Shown here one piece after another: positions 37,477 to 46,655 of a DNA stretch of 64,000 bases. How positions within the stretch are numbered: position 1 is the first letter of the stretch; each line of letters starts with the position of its first letter. The notes under the pieces are model-generated. The model made no database searches, was not told where the DNA came from, and saw nothing but the letters and a program-made list of their open reading frames with translations. Source of the stretch: Mesorhizobium sp. NZP2077 (lineage in GTDB: Bacteria; Pseudomonadota; Alphaproteobacteria; Rhizobiales; Rhizobiaceae); contig NZ_CP051293.1 of assembly GCF_013170805.1 (NCBI RefSeq), forward strand, positions 6,020,001 through 6,084,000, given 5' to 3'. Both the position numbers and the translations under genes were made by a program.

Positions 37477-39246
37477 ATGAGCGAGAATCGTAAGCTAGCC
37501 GCGATCCTGGCTGCAGATGTGGTCGGATACAGCCGGCTCGCCAGCGAGGACGAAGACCGTACTTTGGCGAGGTTGCGGGCACTGCGCAGCGACCTGATCG
37601 ATCCAATCATTGCAGTGCACAACGGGCGTGTGATCAAGCGCACCGGCGATGGGGCGCTGGTTGAGTTCCGCAGTGTGGTGGATGCAGTGCGCTGTGCCGT
37701 TGAGATTCAGAATGGCATGGTTGAGCGCAACGCCGGCGTGCCGCGGGACCGGCGTATCGAGTTCAGGATCGGCATCCATCTGGGGGATGTGGTCGAAGAA
37801 AGCGACGGCGACCTGATGGGCGACGGCGTCAACATCGCCTCGCGTCTGGAGGGCGTCGCGGCGCCCGGTACCATCTGCCTGTCCGAGGACGCCTATCGCC
37901 AGGTCAAGGCGAGGCTCGACCTCTTGGTCAGCGATCTCGGCAGCACACAGCTCAAGAACATCGCCGAGCCGATCCGGGTCTATTCGCTGCAAGTCGGTGC
38001 CGGGACCAAGGCGGCCGCGACCTCGGAAACCGCAGGCGGCCGACCGGCTGCGGCAGCGCCGCCGAAGCTGTCGATCGCCGTCCTGCCGTTCGCCAACATG
38101 AGCGGTGACGCCGAGCAGGACTACTTCGCCGACGGCATCTCCGAAGACATCATCACGGCGCTGTCCAAACTGTCGCAGCTCTTCGTCATCGCACGCAATT
38201 CGTCGTTCACCTTCAAAGGCCAGAACGTCCATGTGCAGGACGTGGGCACGAAGCTCGGCGTGCGGCATGTGCTCGAGGGCAGTGTACGCAAGTCGGGGAA
38301 CAGGGTGCGCATCACCGCGCAGCTCATCGATGCAACCACGGGCGGCCATCTTTGGGCGGAGCGGTTCGATCGCGACCTGACCGACATATTCGCGGTGCAG
38401 GACGACGTGACGCAGCAGATCGTCGGTGCGCTGGCGCTCAATCTGACTGATGGCGCCCGTCTGCGGCTGGCGCCGGAGCACCCGCGCAACACGGAGGCGT
38501 ATGACTGTTTCCTGCGGGGCCGGGAGCTGTGGCACCGGCTGACGAAGGACACGAACGTCGCGGCCCGCGAGCTCTTGCAACGTGCCACCGAGTTGGACCC
38601 GAACTTTGCCTCTGCCTACGCTTTTCTTGCCCTCACGCACGGCATCGATTACCTGAACAGGTGGGGTGCGTCACCGCCGGAATCGATGGCGCAAGCCGAA
38701 GAGGCCGCAACGCGAGCGGTAACGCTCGATGACAACGATCCCTGGGCGCACTGGGCGTTGGCGATAGCCAAGCTCTACACACGACGGCACGATGAGGCCA
38801 TCGACGAGGTCGAGCGCGCACTGGTCCTCAATCCGAACTTCGCCGAAGCGCATGTCTGCCGCGGCGAAACGCTGTACTATTCAGGCAGACCTGAGGAGGC
38901 CCTCGAGAGTTTCGCCCGGGCAAAGACGTTGAACCCATATTTTCCAGATGTGCTTCTGCACTTCCAGGCTTTGGCGTTGTTTCAACTGGGAAGGTTCGAC
39001 GAGGCCGTTGACCTCTTGCTGCAACGGCTGGCTCGCAACGCTGTCACCGACGTCTCGCGCGCGCTTCTGGCCGCCAGCTACGGCCATCTCAGCCGTTTCG
39101 CGGAGGCGCGCGCGGCATGGCAGGAGGTGCTTCGCGTCAATCCCGATTATTCGCTGGAATATCGTCGCAAACTCCTGCCTCACAAGAACCCGGCCGATTT
39201 CGAACTCATGGTCGAAGGGCTCCGCAAGGCCGGTGTGGTGCAATGA
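37477..39246 (+). CDS. Class III adenylate/guanylate cyclase with TolB-like and TPR domains
   Basis: This 589-residue protein starts with a cyclase domain (about 5-175): LAAILAADVVGYSRL and RTGDGALVEF hold the two metal aspartates and GDGVNIASRLEG the Asn/Arg pair. Residues about 200-335 are the TolB-like FlgO-type domain (SIAVLPFANMSGDAEQDYFADG), and TPR repeats fill the rest (NPNFAEAHVCRGETLYYSGR). No membrane segment or signal is visible, so it is cytoplasmic. This architecture is very common and often multi-copy in Mesorhizobium and Bradyrhizobium. GAGGAG precedes the ATG. Confidence 0.9.
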   Translation: MSENRKLAAILAADVVGYSRLASEDEDRTLARLRALRSDLIDPIIAVHNGRVIKRTGDGALVEFRSVVDAVRCAVEIQNGMVERNAGVPRDRRIEFRIGIHLGDVVEESDGDLMGDGVNIASRLEGVAAPGTICLSEDAYRQVKARLDLLVSDLGSTQLKNIAEPIRVYSLQVGAGTKAAATSETAGGRPAAAAPPKLSIAVLPFANMSGDAEQDYFADGISEDIITALSKLSQLFVIARNSSFTFKGQNVHVQDVGTKLGVRHVLEGSVRKSGNRVRITAQLIDATTGGHLWAERFDRDLTDIFAVQDDVTQQIVGALALNLTDGARLRLAPEHPRNTEAYDCFLRGRELWHRLTKDTNVAARELLQRATELDPNFASAYAFLALTHGIDYLNRWGASPPESMAQAEEAATRAVTLDDNDPWAHWALAIAKLYTRRHDEAIDEVERALVLNPNFAEAHVCRGETLYYSGRPEEALESFARAKTLNPYFPDVLLHFQALALFQLGRFDEAVDLLLQRLARNAVTDVSRALLAASYGHLSRFAEARAAWQEVLRVNPDYSLEYRRKLLPHKNPADFELMVEGLRKAGVVQ

Positions 39247-39307
39247 CAAATGAGGCCACGCGGCTGCGCACCAGAAAATCAACCTGAAACGGGGCCTGAC
39301 GCGTGGT

Positions 39308-40693
39308 TCAGGTCGCCTTGATCCCTGCCTGGCCGATCTTGCGCCATCGGGCGTTTTCGCGAACCAGTTTCAGGTCGTCGGTCGTCTCTGCAAAAGTCCG
39401 CAAACGGTATTGCCGCAGCAGGTCGGGGAAGAGCGCCCCTTCCGGCAGGCCGGCAAGCTGCTCGCGGACGGAGATCTTTTCATCGATGACCCGCATGCCC
39501 CAGGCGCTTTCCCGAACCTGCAGCTCCGCGGCCAAATCGCGCTCTTCCGGCACGTTTTCGTCTAGCGCGGCCAGCAGGGTCTGATGGAAAAGCACGACAT
39601 AGCCAATCTGTCTCAGGCCGCCCACAACCCGCACCCGCGGCAATATGGCTAGGACGAGGAACGTCAAGAACAGGTTCGGCAGCAGCAGGCCGTCCAGCAG
39701 CGCCTGCTTGAGATGCTGCCGTTCGAACGGGATGGAAAGGCCATCCGGCCTGTCAGGCTCGATCAGGTGTCCGTTCTCGAGGACGAGCTTGCGCACGCGC
39801 TGCTCGCGGATGCCCCAGAAATAGTCCGTGGCATTGGGCAGGAATCTGCCGAAAGGGCCCGATGCGACCTCTTCCAAGGCACGTTCGAGACGCTGGCGCC
39901 TTGCAGGCTCAAAGAGCAGCCTGGAAAGAAGGCTGCCGTCATCTTCTAGATGCCGCGCCATGGCAGAAGCGGCGAGCCGATCGTCGATGAAAACCGGCAG
40001 GGCCATGCCGGAAAGATCCCAGCTGGCGACCAGATCCCCGTTGAGGGCTGTCAGCGCATCGGCGGCGGTTCCAAACACTTTGTCCTGGCTGGCGAGCAAC
40101 GTGTCCAGCCAGCGGCTGGCATCCGTTTCATCGCCCACCGCTTCGAGTGCGCGCTTGTTAAGGGAGACGGGACCGGCCGCACAGGCGCTTTTGCGGCACA
40201 GTTTGTGGCGGCCCATGCCAAACAGATTGACCTTGTCGTCGCCGACATCGAGCCATCCCGGCCCCTCCCGGCCGATGGTCTCCATGGTCATCGTCGTTCC
40301 CATGAAGCAAAAGAAGGCCGACAGCCCGTTTTCGACCGCGCCGAGCCAGGCAAGCAGGAGGGCATCGAAGGTGATCCGGTCCATAAGAAGCAGGCAGTGC
40401 AGGCCGGACTGAATCACCGGTCTGTGCTCGAACTCGTCGAGCGCCTTGCCGATCTCCTCAGCCAGCATGATCATACCGAGGCGCTGCTGCAGGACTTCGC
40501 GCAGGATCGAGCGGGCAGCGATTGCCGGGCCCGATGCAGGCGTTGCCACCGGCCGCCACAGATGGCGGGCGTAATCGGAAACCGGTGCATTCCAGTTCTG
40601 CTCGATGTCACGCACGACTTCCGGGCAGAGCCGCGACAGCACAGCCAGAATTTCTGCCGGAGGCGTAGGGGTTGGGTCAAAGACGGCGGTCAT
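39308..40693 (-). CDS. Hypothetical protein, unknown family
   Basis: This 461-residue protein is mostly soluble with a moderately hydrophobic stretch at about 345-395 (LFLTFLVLAILPRVRVVGG) that might be one or two membrane segments. A CRKSAC cysteine pair lies near 165-170 and could bind a metal. I do not recognise a family. Frame, length and a GGGA ribosome binding site before the ATG support a real gene. It converges on the TPR cyclase gene (61 bases apart) and has the GNAT gene downstream of a short gap on the same strand side, so it belongs to the signalling-rich region. Confidence 0.7.
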   Translation of the reverse strand: MTAVFDPTPTPPAEILAVLSRLCPEVVRDIEQNWNAPVSDYARHLWRPVATPASGPAIAARSILREVLQQRLGMIMLAEEIGKALDEFEHRPVIQSGLHCLLLMDRITFDALLLAWLGAVENGLSAFFCFMGTTMTMETIGREGPGWLDVGDDKVNLFGMGRHKLCRKSACAAGPVSLNKRALEAVGDETDASRWLDTLLASQDKVFGTAADALTALNGDLVASWDLSGMALPVFIDDRLAASAMARHLEDDGSLLSRLLFEPARRQRLERALEEVASGPFGRFLPNATDYFWGIREQRVRKLVLENGHLIEPDRPDGLSIPFERQHLKQALLDGLLLPNLFLTFLVLAILPRVRVVGGLRQIGYVVLFHQTLLAALDENVPEERDLAAELQVRESAWGMRVIDEKISVREQLAGLPEGALFPDLLRQYRLRTFAETTDDLKLVRENARWRKIGQAGIKAT

Positions 40694-40743
40694 TGGTCCC
40701 GTCTAGCCGCTTGCGGTGCAAACGCCAAGGGAGACAGTGGATC

Positions 40744-41262
40744 TCAGAACCGCAGCCGGGCCATGCTCAGGAGATCGTGGTACTGCCCGTCGGTGAAACC
40801 GGCCTTCACGTGCCGGCCCTCGACCTCGAAGCCGTAGCTTGAGTAGAGACGGACTGCCGGTTCGTTGTCGGCATAGACGGTCAATTCGACCCGCTTCAGG
40901 GCGCGCCAGTTGTCGGCCACGTCAAGCAGCGCGCCAAGTATGGCAGAGCCGATGCCCTTGCCGACAAAGGCATCGTCAAGGCCGATATTGATCTCGCCGA
41001 TATGTGAACGGCGCGGCGAACCCTGCACGACAAGGTTGCCATGGCCAACTACCTTGCCGTCCAACTCGGCGACGATCCAGGTGGTTTCCTGGCCGGACTT
41101 GGCGATGCGCCGCTCCACCTGCTCCACCATCTCGAAGGGCATCCTGAGCGTGCCCCAGCGGAAGCCCGGCATGTTGAAGATAGTGCAAAGCGCCTCCGCA
41201 TCGCTCGGCCGTACGGCGCGGAGCCGCGGCTGGATTTTCTCGGAGGAGGTCGTGCTGGTCAT
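40744..41262 (-). CDS. GNAT-family N-acetyltransferase
   Basis: From ATG 41262 this protein has 172 residues. It has the GNAT fold marks: LRAVRPSDAEALCTIF at the start, the acetyl-CoA loop FVGKGIGSAILGALLDVA (Q/R-x-x-G-x-G/A form) and the C-terminal VYADNEPAVRLYSSYGFEVEG. It resembles the RimJ/RimL and phosphinothricin-type acetyltransferases. The acceptor is unknown. It is transcribed in the same direction as the membrane protein upstream and the hypothetical gene downstream. Confidence 0.85.
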   Translation of the reverse strand: MTSTTSSEKIQPRLRAVRPSDAEALCTIFNMPGFRWGTLRMPFEMVEQVERRIAKSGQETTWIVAELDGKVVGHGNLVVQGSPRRSHIGEINIGLDDAFVGKGIGSAILGALLDVADNWRALKRVELTVYADNEPAVRLYSSYGFEVEGRHVKAGFTDGQYHDLLSMARLRF

Positions 41263-41339
41263 GGCGTTCCCGGCGAAGGCAATCGGCCCGGCACGATGCA
41301 CCGGACGTCACCTGAAAATCCAGCCGTCTCTGCACCTTA

Positions 41340-42161
41340 TTATGCCGTTTTCGAGCTGAAATGATGGGAAGCGGCGTAGAGTTTGAAGATGCCGCTGACG
41401 GCGATCCAGCCGAAAAGGGCGAGCCAGCACAATGTCTTAGTCGCAGTCCAGTCGATCCGGTGCACTGCGGCGTCGGTGATGACCAGGCCAAGGATGGCAA
41501 GCAGGCCGACCAGAAATTGCGCCAGGCCGAGCACCAGCAGCTCCTCGCGGGGCGCGCTTCTCCAGACGAGGTACGTGCCGCCGGCGCCGGCGAGGAAGAT
41601 GGCGCTGTAGACCTGGCCGTGGAAGGGATCGACCGGCCATGGCCAGCTGCTGGTAACCACCAGGGGAAACAGCAACATGCCGACGCCGTAGAGCCCAAGG
41701 ATCGCTGTTTCCGCCAACATGTAGCCGCGCCATGCGGGGTTTAGGGGCACGCCTTTTACCGAAGGACGGGCCCTGCCCCACCACAGGAACAGCCCGGATA
41801 CCGCGGCCGAGGCTAGATAGACCAGGAACCAGAGCCAGGTCGCTTTTCGTTCGAAGTTGAAGTAGCCGAGATTGATCAACGAGACCGCCGACACGATAAC
41901 GGTGAAGATGAAGGCCATGACAAGCACCAGCCTGCCGGGCGACCAGCGGTTCCAGAACAAGAGGGCTGCCATCACCGCCATTTCGGCGGTGTAGAAGCCG
42001 CCGAGGAAACGGGCACTGAATGGCGTGACGGGCCAGGGCCAGCGCGGCTTGACCAGCGCCGGCGCGAAAAACAGGCCGGCGCCTACGATCAGGACGATGA
42101 TGACCCCGGCGGAGAAAATGCGCAGGGCTGCTGGAAATGGCGGGTTGTCGGACGTCTGCAT
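41340..42161 (-). CDS. Polytopic membrane protein with internal duplication, unknown function
   Basis: This 273-residue protein has about eight hydrophobic segments and no signal motif. The sequence WPWPVTPF (about residue 41) recurs as WPWPVDPF (about 174), each followed by a membrane helix with a similar pattern, so the protein consists of two related four-helix halves. I do not recognise the family. It lies next to a GNAT gene and a cyclase gene. Confidence 0.75.
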   Translation of the reverse strand: MQTSDNPPFPAALRIFSAGVIIVLIVGAGLFFAPALVKPRWPWPVTPFSARFLGGFYTAEMAVMAALLFWNRWSPGRLVLVMAFIFTVIVSAVSLINLGYFNFERKATWLWFLVYLASAAVSGLFLWWGRARPSVKGVPLNPAWRGYMLAETAILGLYGVGMLLFPLVVTSSWPWPVDPFHGQVYSAIFLAGAGGTYLVWRSAPREELLVLGLAQFLVGLLAILGLVITDAAVHRIDWTATKTLCWLALFGWIAVSGIFKLYAASHHFSSKTA

Positions 42162-42352
42162 GGAAAGGGCCCCAAAAGGTGATTACCCGTGGAGCATCAT
42201 AGTGCCGCTTGCGGCCGTATGGAAATCGAGCTGTCAGCAGGCTTGTCTATTCGAATGGCCGTACGATCCGTTTCGACGTAAAATGAATCACTCGGACCAA
42301 GGAGCGGTCCGATCAACACGCCTCGGGAGGCGCATTTTCCGGAGCCTGCACG

Positions 42353-43768
42353 ATGAACGAAGCTCAGGATCTGTTCTCGCTTCTGCGGCAATCGACCGAT
42401 GTCGATCCACGGGCAATCGACGCGATCAGGCGAACCATCGCGGAGGGCATGGACCGCGAACTTTGCCGCATCAATGTGCCAGCCTTCGCCAGCAAGCATG
42501 GCCTCGACGAGGAACGCACCATAGGCGCGTTTCTCCATGCGGCGCGGGTGGGCATCTTCGACATTTCCTGGAATGTTCTGTGTCCCGGCTGTGGTGGCGT
42601 GCTCGACACCAACGCCACGCTGAAAACCATGCAGAAGGACGAATACACCTGCGCGCTGTGCGCCGAGGGCTATTCGCCGACCCTAGACGAGATGGTCGAG
42701 GTGACATTCACGGTCAGTCCCCGCGTGCGCAGGATTGCTGCCCACAATCCACACGAACTGCCGTTGGTGGAATATTTCCGCCAGATCTATTGGGCGTCCG
42801 GCGTCGATCTGCCGGATGAGGATCTCGCGAAAAAGATTGAAGCGTTCTCGCTGGAGGACATCGAGCTTGCGCCTGGTGAAAAGGCGGTTCTGCTCATACA
42901 GCTTCCGTCCGAGTTTATCATCGTGTTCGAGCCGGTCACCCATTCAGCGCAGTTCATCGACGTGAAGGGCGAACCAACAAAGGAGCGGAGAAGCCTCTCT
43001 TTGGTCTTCGACCGCGACCATGTCCAGAACCAGACGCTGGAGATGCAACCCGGCCCGTTGCGCATTTCGCTCGAAAACAGGACCGACACGCGCGTGCTGC
43101 CGACGGTCTTCATCGCCGGCCAGGACTTGCATGATCTCCTCGGCAAACGCCGGCCCTTCCTCACTGCCAAGCGCTTGCTCACCAACCAGACGTTCCGCGA
43201 TCTCTATCGCACGGATACGCTCGACATCAACCAGCGCCTGAAGATCACCAGCCTGACCTTCCTGTTCACCGACCTGCGCGGATCGACCGCGCTTTACGAG
43301 CGGGTGGGCGACCTTTCGGCCTTCGATCTCGTACGCGCGCATTTCCAGGTTCTGCACGAGATCGTCGCGGCGGAGGCAGGCGCGGTGGTGAAGACGATCG
43401 GTGATGCGGTGATGGCGACCTTCGCGACGCCTGATCGCGCGATTGCCGCGGCCCTCAGGATGCGCGATGCCATGCGCGCGCTAAACGACAAGAGCGGGCG
43501 CGAGGATTTGCTGCTCAAGATCGGAGTCCATGCCGGCCCCTGCATTGCTGTGTCCATGAACGAGCGACAGGACTATTTCGGCCAGACGGTCAACATTGCT
43601 TCGCGAGTCCAGAACCTAGCCAACGCACAGGCGATCTTCGCCACTCGTGCGGTCGTCGACGACAATCTCACCGCCGATCTGTTGCGCAGGAAAGAACTGA
43701 CGCCCGTGCCCCACGAGGTCTCGCTGCGCGGCATTGAGCGGGAGATAGCTGTCTATACGATCCCCTGA
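42353..43768 (+). CDS. Class III adenylate/guanylate cyclase with DUF5939-type sensor domain
   Basis: This 471-residue cytoplasmic protein has an N-terminal region resembling DUF5939 (about 1-260) with a zinc-binding set CPGC (about 78-81) and CALC (about 102-105), and a C-terminal cyclase domain (about 295-471): FLFTDLRGSTALYE and TIGDAVMATF hold the metal aspartates, FGQTVNIASRVQNL the Asn/Arg pair. GGAG lies eight bases before the ATG. It is divergent from the membrane protein gene and converges on the small methyltransferase. The ligand of the N-terminal domain is unknown. Confidence 0.88.
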   Translation: MNEAQDLFSLLRQSTDVDPRAIDAIRRTIAEGMDRELCRINVPAFASKHGLDEERTIGAFLHAARVGIFDISWNVLCPGCGGVLDTNATLKTMQKDEYTCALCAEGYSPTLDEMVEVTFTVSPRVRRIAAHNPHELPLVEYFRQIYWASGVDLPDEDLAKKIEAFSLEDIELAPGEKAVLLIQLPSEFIIVFEPVTHSAQFIDVKGEPTKERRSLSLVFDRDHVQNQTLEMQPGPLRISLENRTDTRVLPTVFIAGQDLHDLLGKRRPFLTAKRLLTNQTFRDLYRTDTLDINQRLKITSLTFLFTDLRGSTALYERVGDLSAFDLVRAHFQVLHEIVAAEAGAVVKTIGDAVMATFATPDRAIAAALRMRDAMRALNDKSGREDLLLKIGVHAGPCIAVSMNERQDYFGQTVNIASRVQNLANAQAIFATRAVVDDNLTADLLRRKELTPVPHEVSLRGIEREIAVYTIP

Positions 43769-43786
43769 GTACCGAGGCTTTAGGCC

Positions 43787-44266
43787 TTACACGCGCCGGC
43801 AGATAAAATAACGATCGGCTGATACCCAAGGCGGCGGCGGGAGGCGTTGCAACTGCGGGTGGTCGAGCGGCGTGCCGCTGACCGCGATGCCGCCGACGCG
43901 AAGCAGGCGCGCGGTCAGATCGGGAAGCCAGGTAGAGGTCACTGCATCGCGATCTTCATAGCCGGTGCCGATGTCGGCATGAACAAGAGCGGCGTCGATG
44001 CCAATGAACCTGCTCGCCGTCTCCCGTATTTCGCCGAGCACGAGGTTTTCAGCTTCGGGAATTGAGCCGGAGTGTGCGGCAAGTATGCGGTCGAACGCCA
44101 CGATCCGGCGTCCGGGCAGGCGCTCTCGCAAATGATGGAACGTCCGGCCATTGCCGAGGCCGAACTCGAGCACCGGCCCCTCAATCTTCGCCACCTCCGC
44201 GCAGACCTGATCGAGAATGTCGCGCTGTGCGGTCATCCTGCGGATGAAACTCTCAAGCCGACTCAT
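43787..44266 (-). CDS. Small class I SAM-dependent methyltransferase-like protein
   Basis: This 159-residue protein has the SAM motif I VLEFGLGNGRTFHHLRERLP (about 32-51) followed by the acidic strand end RRIVAFDRIL, and ends with SADRYFICRR. It is shorter than most methyltransferases, with only the core Rossmann part. Family members are often called class I SAM-dependent methyltransferase without known substrate. It converges on the DUF5939 cyclase gene, 18 bases apart. Confidence 0.75.
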   Translation of the reverse strand: MSRLESFIRRMTAQRDILDQVCAEVAKIEGPVLEFGLGNGRTFHHLRERLPGRRIVAFDRILAAHSGSIPEAENLVLGEIRETASRFIGIDAALVHADIGTGYEDRDAVTSTWLPDLTARLLRVGGIAVSGTPLDHPQLQRLPPPPWVSADRYFICRRV

Positions 44267-44476
44267 ATGCGTCTGCGCGTCCTGAACCAGCTCAATAGAT
44301 CGGCAACGCCGCGACCAAGCGGGTCGCTGATGAAGCCCGAGGGCGACGTGTTAAACTCTGATTGAGTCTCGCCGCATATAGAGGCGAACGATGAACACTG
44401 CAATAACCGAACAGGCTGCCGACAAGGATCATACCGGGGTGGAGTCGGCGGCACGCCGCGCGGTGGAATAGCGATA

Positions 44477-45658
44477 TCACTTGTAGGGGTCAGCGGCGTC
44501 CCGCAAGCCGTCTCCGAGGAAGTTGAACGCCATGATGACGAGAATGACCGGGAGCATCGGCAAAAGCAGCCATGGATAGAACGCGATCACGCTGACGCTG
44601 CGTGCCTCGGTGAGCAGGATGCCCCAGCTGGTTGTCGGCGCCCTCAGGCCGAGCCCGAGGAAGCTCAGCGCCGTCTCGCCCAGGATCATGCCGGGGATGG
44701 AGATCGTCGCGGTAGCGATCAGATGCGACATGAAGCCGGGAATGAGGTGACGCCCGATGATGCGGCTGCTGCTGGCGCCCATCAATTGCGCGGCCAAAAC
44801 GTAATCCTCCTCGCGCAAGGCCAGAAGCTTTGAACGCACGGCCCGCGCCAGTCCGGTCCAGTGGATCAGCCCGAGAATGACGGTGATGCCGAAATAGATC
44901 AGGATCGGGCTCCAGGTTATCGGCATGATCGCCGCCAGAGCCAGCCACAGCGGAATGCTGGGGATCGATTGCAGAATTTCGATTATCCGTTGAACGATCA
45001 GGTCGAAGATACCGCCGTGATAGCCCGCCAGTCCGCCGATGACGATGCCGAGCAGGAAGCTGAAACTGATGCCGACGAGGCCGATTGTCAGTGAGATGCG
45101 TGCTCCATAGATGATGCGCGAGAGCACATCGCGCCCCAGCCTGTCAGTGCCGGCCAGAAAAAGCTGCCCGTTTTCGGCAGGGCAGACAAGATGCCTGTCA
45201 CCTTCGATCAGTCCCCAGAACCGGTAACTGTCGCCCTTGCAGAAGAAACGGATTCGCTGAACATCATCCTGTTTCTCGACGTAGTTCCGCTTGAGTGTGT
45301 CCATATCCAGCGTCATCTGGCGGCCATAGACGAACGGCCCGACAAGCTGGCCGTTGTGGAACAGGTGCACACGCTGCGGCGGCGAATAGATGTAGTCCAT
45401 GTTGCGCGTGTGCAGGTTGTAGGGCGCCAGGAACTCGCAGATCAGTATCCCGAAATAAAGCGCTGCCAGGAATATGCCGGATACGACGGCAAGCCGGTGC
45501 TTTCGGAATTTCCACCACATCAGCCGCAGTTGCGACGCCTGATAGACCTTCGATTGCTCCGGCGTCATCGCCTCGACTGACTGAAGGTCAAAGGGCGCGG
45601 TGGAAATGTAGTGTTGCAGTGGAGCACCCGGAGCGGGCAGCGGCGAAGGCGTGCTCAT
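44477..45658 (-). CDS. Peptide-type ABC transporter permease (YejE/OppC-like)
   Basis: This 393-residue inner-membrane permease has five or six membrane segments; the first, about residues 52-75, is separated from the rest by a long periplasmic loop (about 75-190) as in YejE. The BPD-type EAA loop reads REEDYVLAAQLMGASSSRIIGRHLIPG (core EDYVLAAQLMGASS). GTDRLGRDVLSRIIYG is typical of OppC/DppC proteins. Its ATG overlaps the stop of the preceding permease gene by four bases (ATGA), so the two are translationally coupled. It is the last gene of the importer operon. Confidence 0.9.
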   Translation of the reverse strand: MSTPSPLPAPGAPLQHYISTAPFDLQSVEAMTPEQSKVYQASQLRLMWWKFRKHRLAVVSGIFLAALYFGILICEFLAPYNLHTRNMDYIYSPPQRVHLFHNGQLVGPFVYGRQMTLDMDTLKRNYVEKQDDVQRIRFFCKGDSYRFWGLIEGDRHLVCPAENGQLFLAGTDRLGRDVLSRIIYGARISLTIGLVGISFSFLLGIVIGGLAGYHGGIFDLIVQRIIEILQSIPSIPLWLALAAIMPITWSPILIYFGITVILGLIHWTGLARAVRSKLLALREEDYVLAAQLMGASSSRIIGRHLIPGFMSHLIATATISIPGMILGETALSFLGLGLRAPTTSWGILLTEARSVSVIAFYPWLLLPMLPVILVIMAFNFLGDGLRDAADPYK

Positions 45659-46653
45659 TTGGTGCTGCCGCCCTGCAAACGAATTCGTGGATCAAGCAGC
45701 GCCAGCGCCAGGTCGGAAATCAGCACACCGATGACCGTCAGGAAGGCAAGGAACATCAGGAACGACCCCGCCAGATACATGTCCTGGCTTTGCAGCGCCC
45801 TGATCAGCATCGGCCCGGTCGTTTCCAAAGACAGCACGATTGCGGTGATTTCGGCGCCGGAGATGATGGCCGGCAGGATAGAGCCGATGTCGGAGATGAA
45901 GAAATTGAGCGCCATGCGCAGCGGATATTTGACCAGCGCCTTGAAGGGATGAAGGCCTTTGGCGCGCGCGGTCACGACGTACTGCTTGTGCAACTCGTCG
46001 AGCAGATTGGCGCGCAGCCGCCGGATCATGCTTGCCGTGCCCCCGGTGCCGATGATCAAGACCGGGATCCAGAGATGGGCGAGGATCGACTTCGCCTTGT
46101 CCCAGCTCATAGGCTCGCCGAGATATTGCTGGTCCATGAGATGGCCGATGGACGTGCCGAACCAGATGTTGGCGAAATACATCAGGATCAGGGCCAGCAT
46201 GAAGTTCGGAATGGCAAGGCCGAGAAGGCCCAAGAACGTCAAGCCGTAGTCGCCCCAGCTGTATTGGTGCGTGGCGGAGTACATGCCGATCGGAAAGGCG
46301 ATGAGCCAGGTGAAGATGATCGTAACGAAGGAAACCAGCACGGTCAGCCACATTCGGTCGCCGACGACGTCGCGAACCGGCAGCTCATACTCGAAGGAAT
46401 AGCCGAAATCGCCGTGCAGCATCCCGCCGACCCAGTAGAAGTAGCGAATGACCGGCGGCTGGTCGAAACCATATTCCTTGCGCATCATCTGGATGCGGTC
46501 GGAATCCACCGCTTCGCCCTGGGCTCGAAGCTCGGCAACATAGCTGTCGAAATAGTCGCCAGGTGGAAGTTCAATGATCGTGAACACCAGCGCCGATATC
46601 ACCAGCAGCGTTGGAACCATCACGGCGATGCGCCAGACAATGTATCGAAGCAC
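45655..46653 (-). CDS. Peptide-type ABC transporter permease (YejB/OppB-like)
   Basis: The protein has 332 residues from GTG 46653 (339 from ATG 46674). The start RYIVWRIAVMVPTLLVISAL and the EAA loop VTARAKGLHPFKALVKYPLR are typical of OppB/YejB permeases; about six membrane segments follow. GGAGAG lies eight bases before GTG 46653, which sits just past the stop of the binding-protein gene, so I prefer it; ATG 46674 would overlap that gene by 19 bases. It pairs with the YejE-like permease to form the membrane channel. Confidence 0.88.
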   Translation of the reverse strand: MLRYIVWRIAVMVPTLLVISALVFTIIELPPGDYFDSYVAELRAQGEAVDSDRIQMMRKEYGFDQPPVIRYFYWVGGMLHGDFGYSFEYELPVRDVVGDRMWLTVLVSFVTIIFTWLIAFPIGMYSATHQYSWGDYGLTFLGLLGLAIPNFMLALILMYFANIWFGTSIGHLMDQQYLGEPMSWDKAKSILAHLWIPVLIIGTGGTASMIRRLRANLLDELHKQYVVTARAKGLHPFKALVKYPLRMALNFFISDIGSILPAIISGAEITAIVLSLETTGPMLIRALQSQDMYLAGSFLMFLAFLTVIGVLISDLALALLDPRIRLQGGSTK

Positions 46654-46655
46654 GC

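Noticed and set aside
37495..38640. 381-codon minus-strand frame
   Set aside because: Antisense to the TolB/TPR cyclase, which has all family motifs; a common high-G+C shadow.
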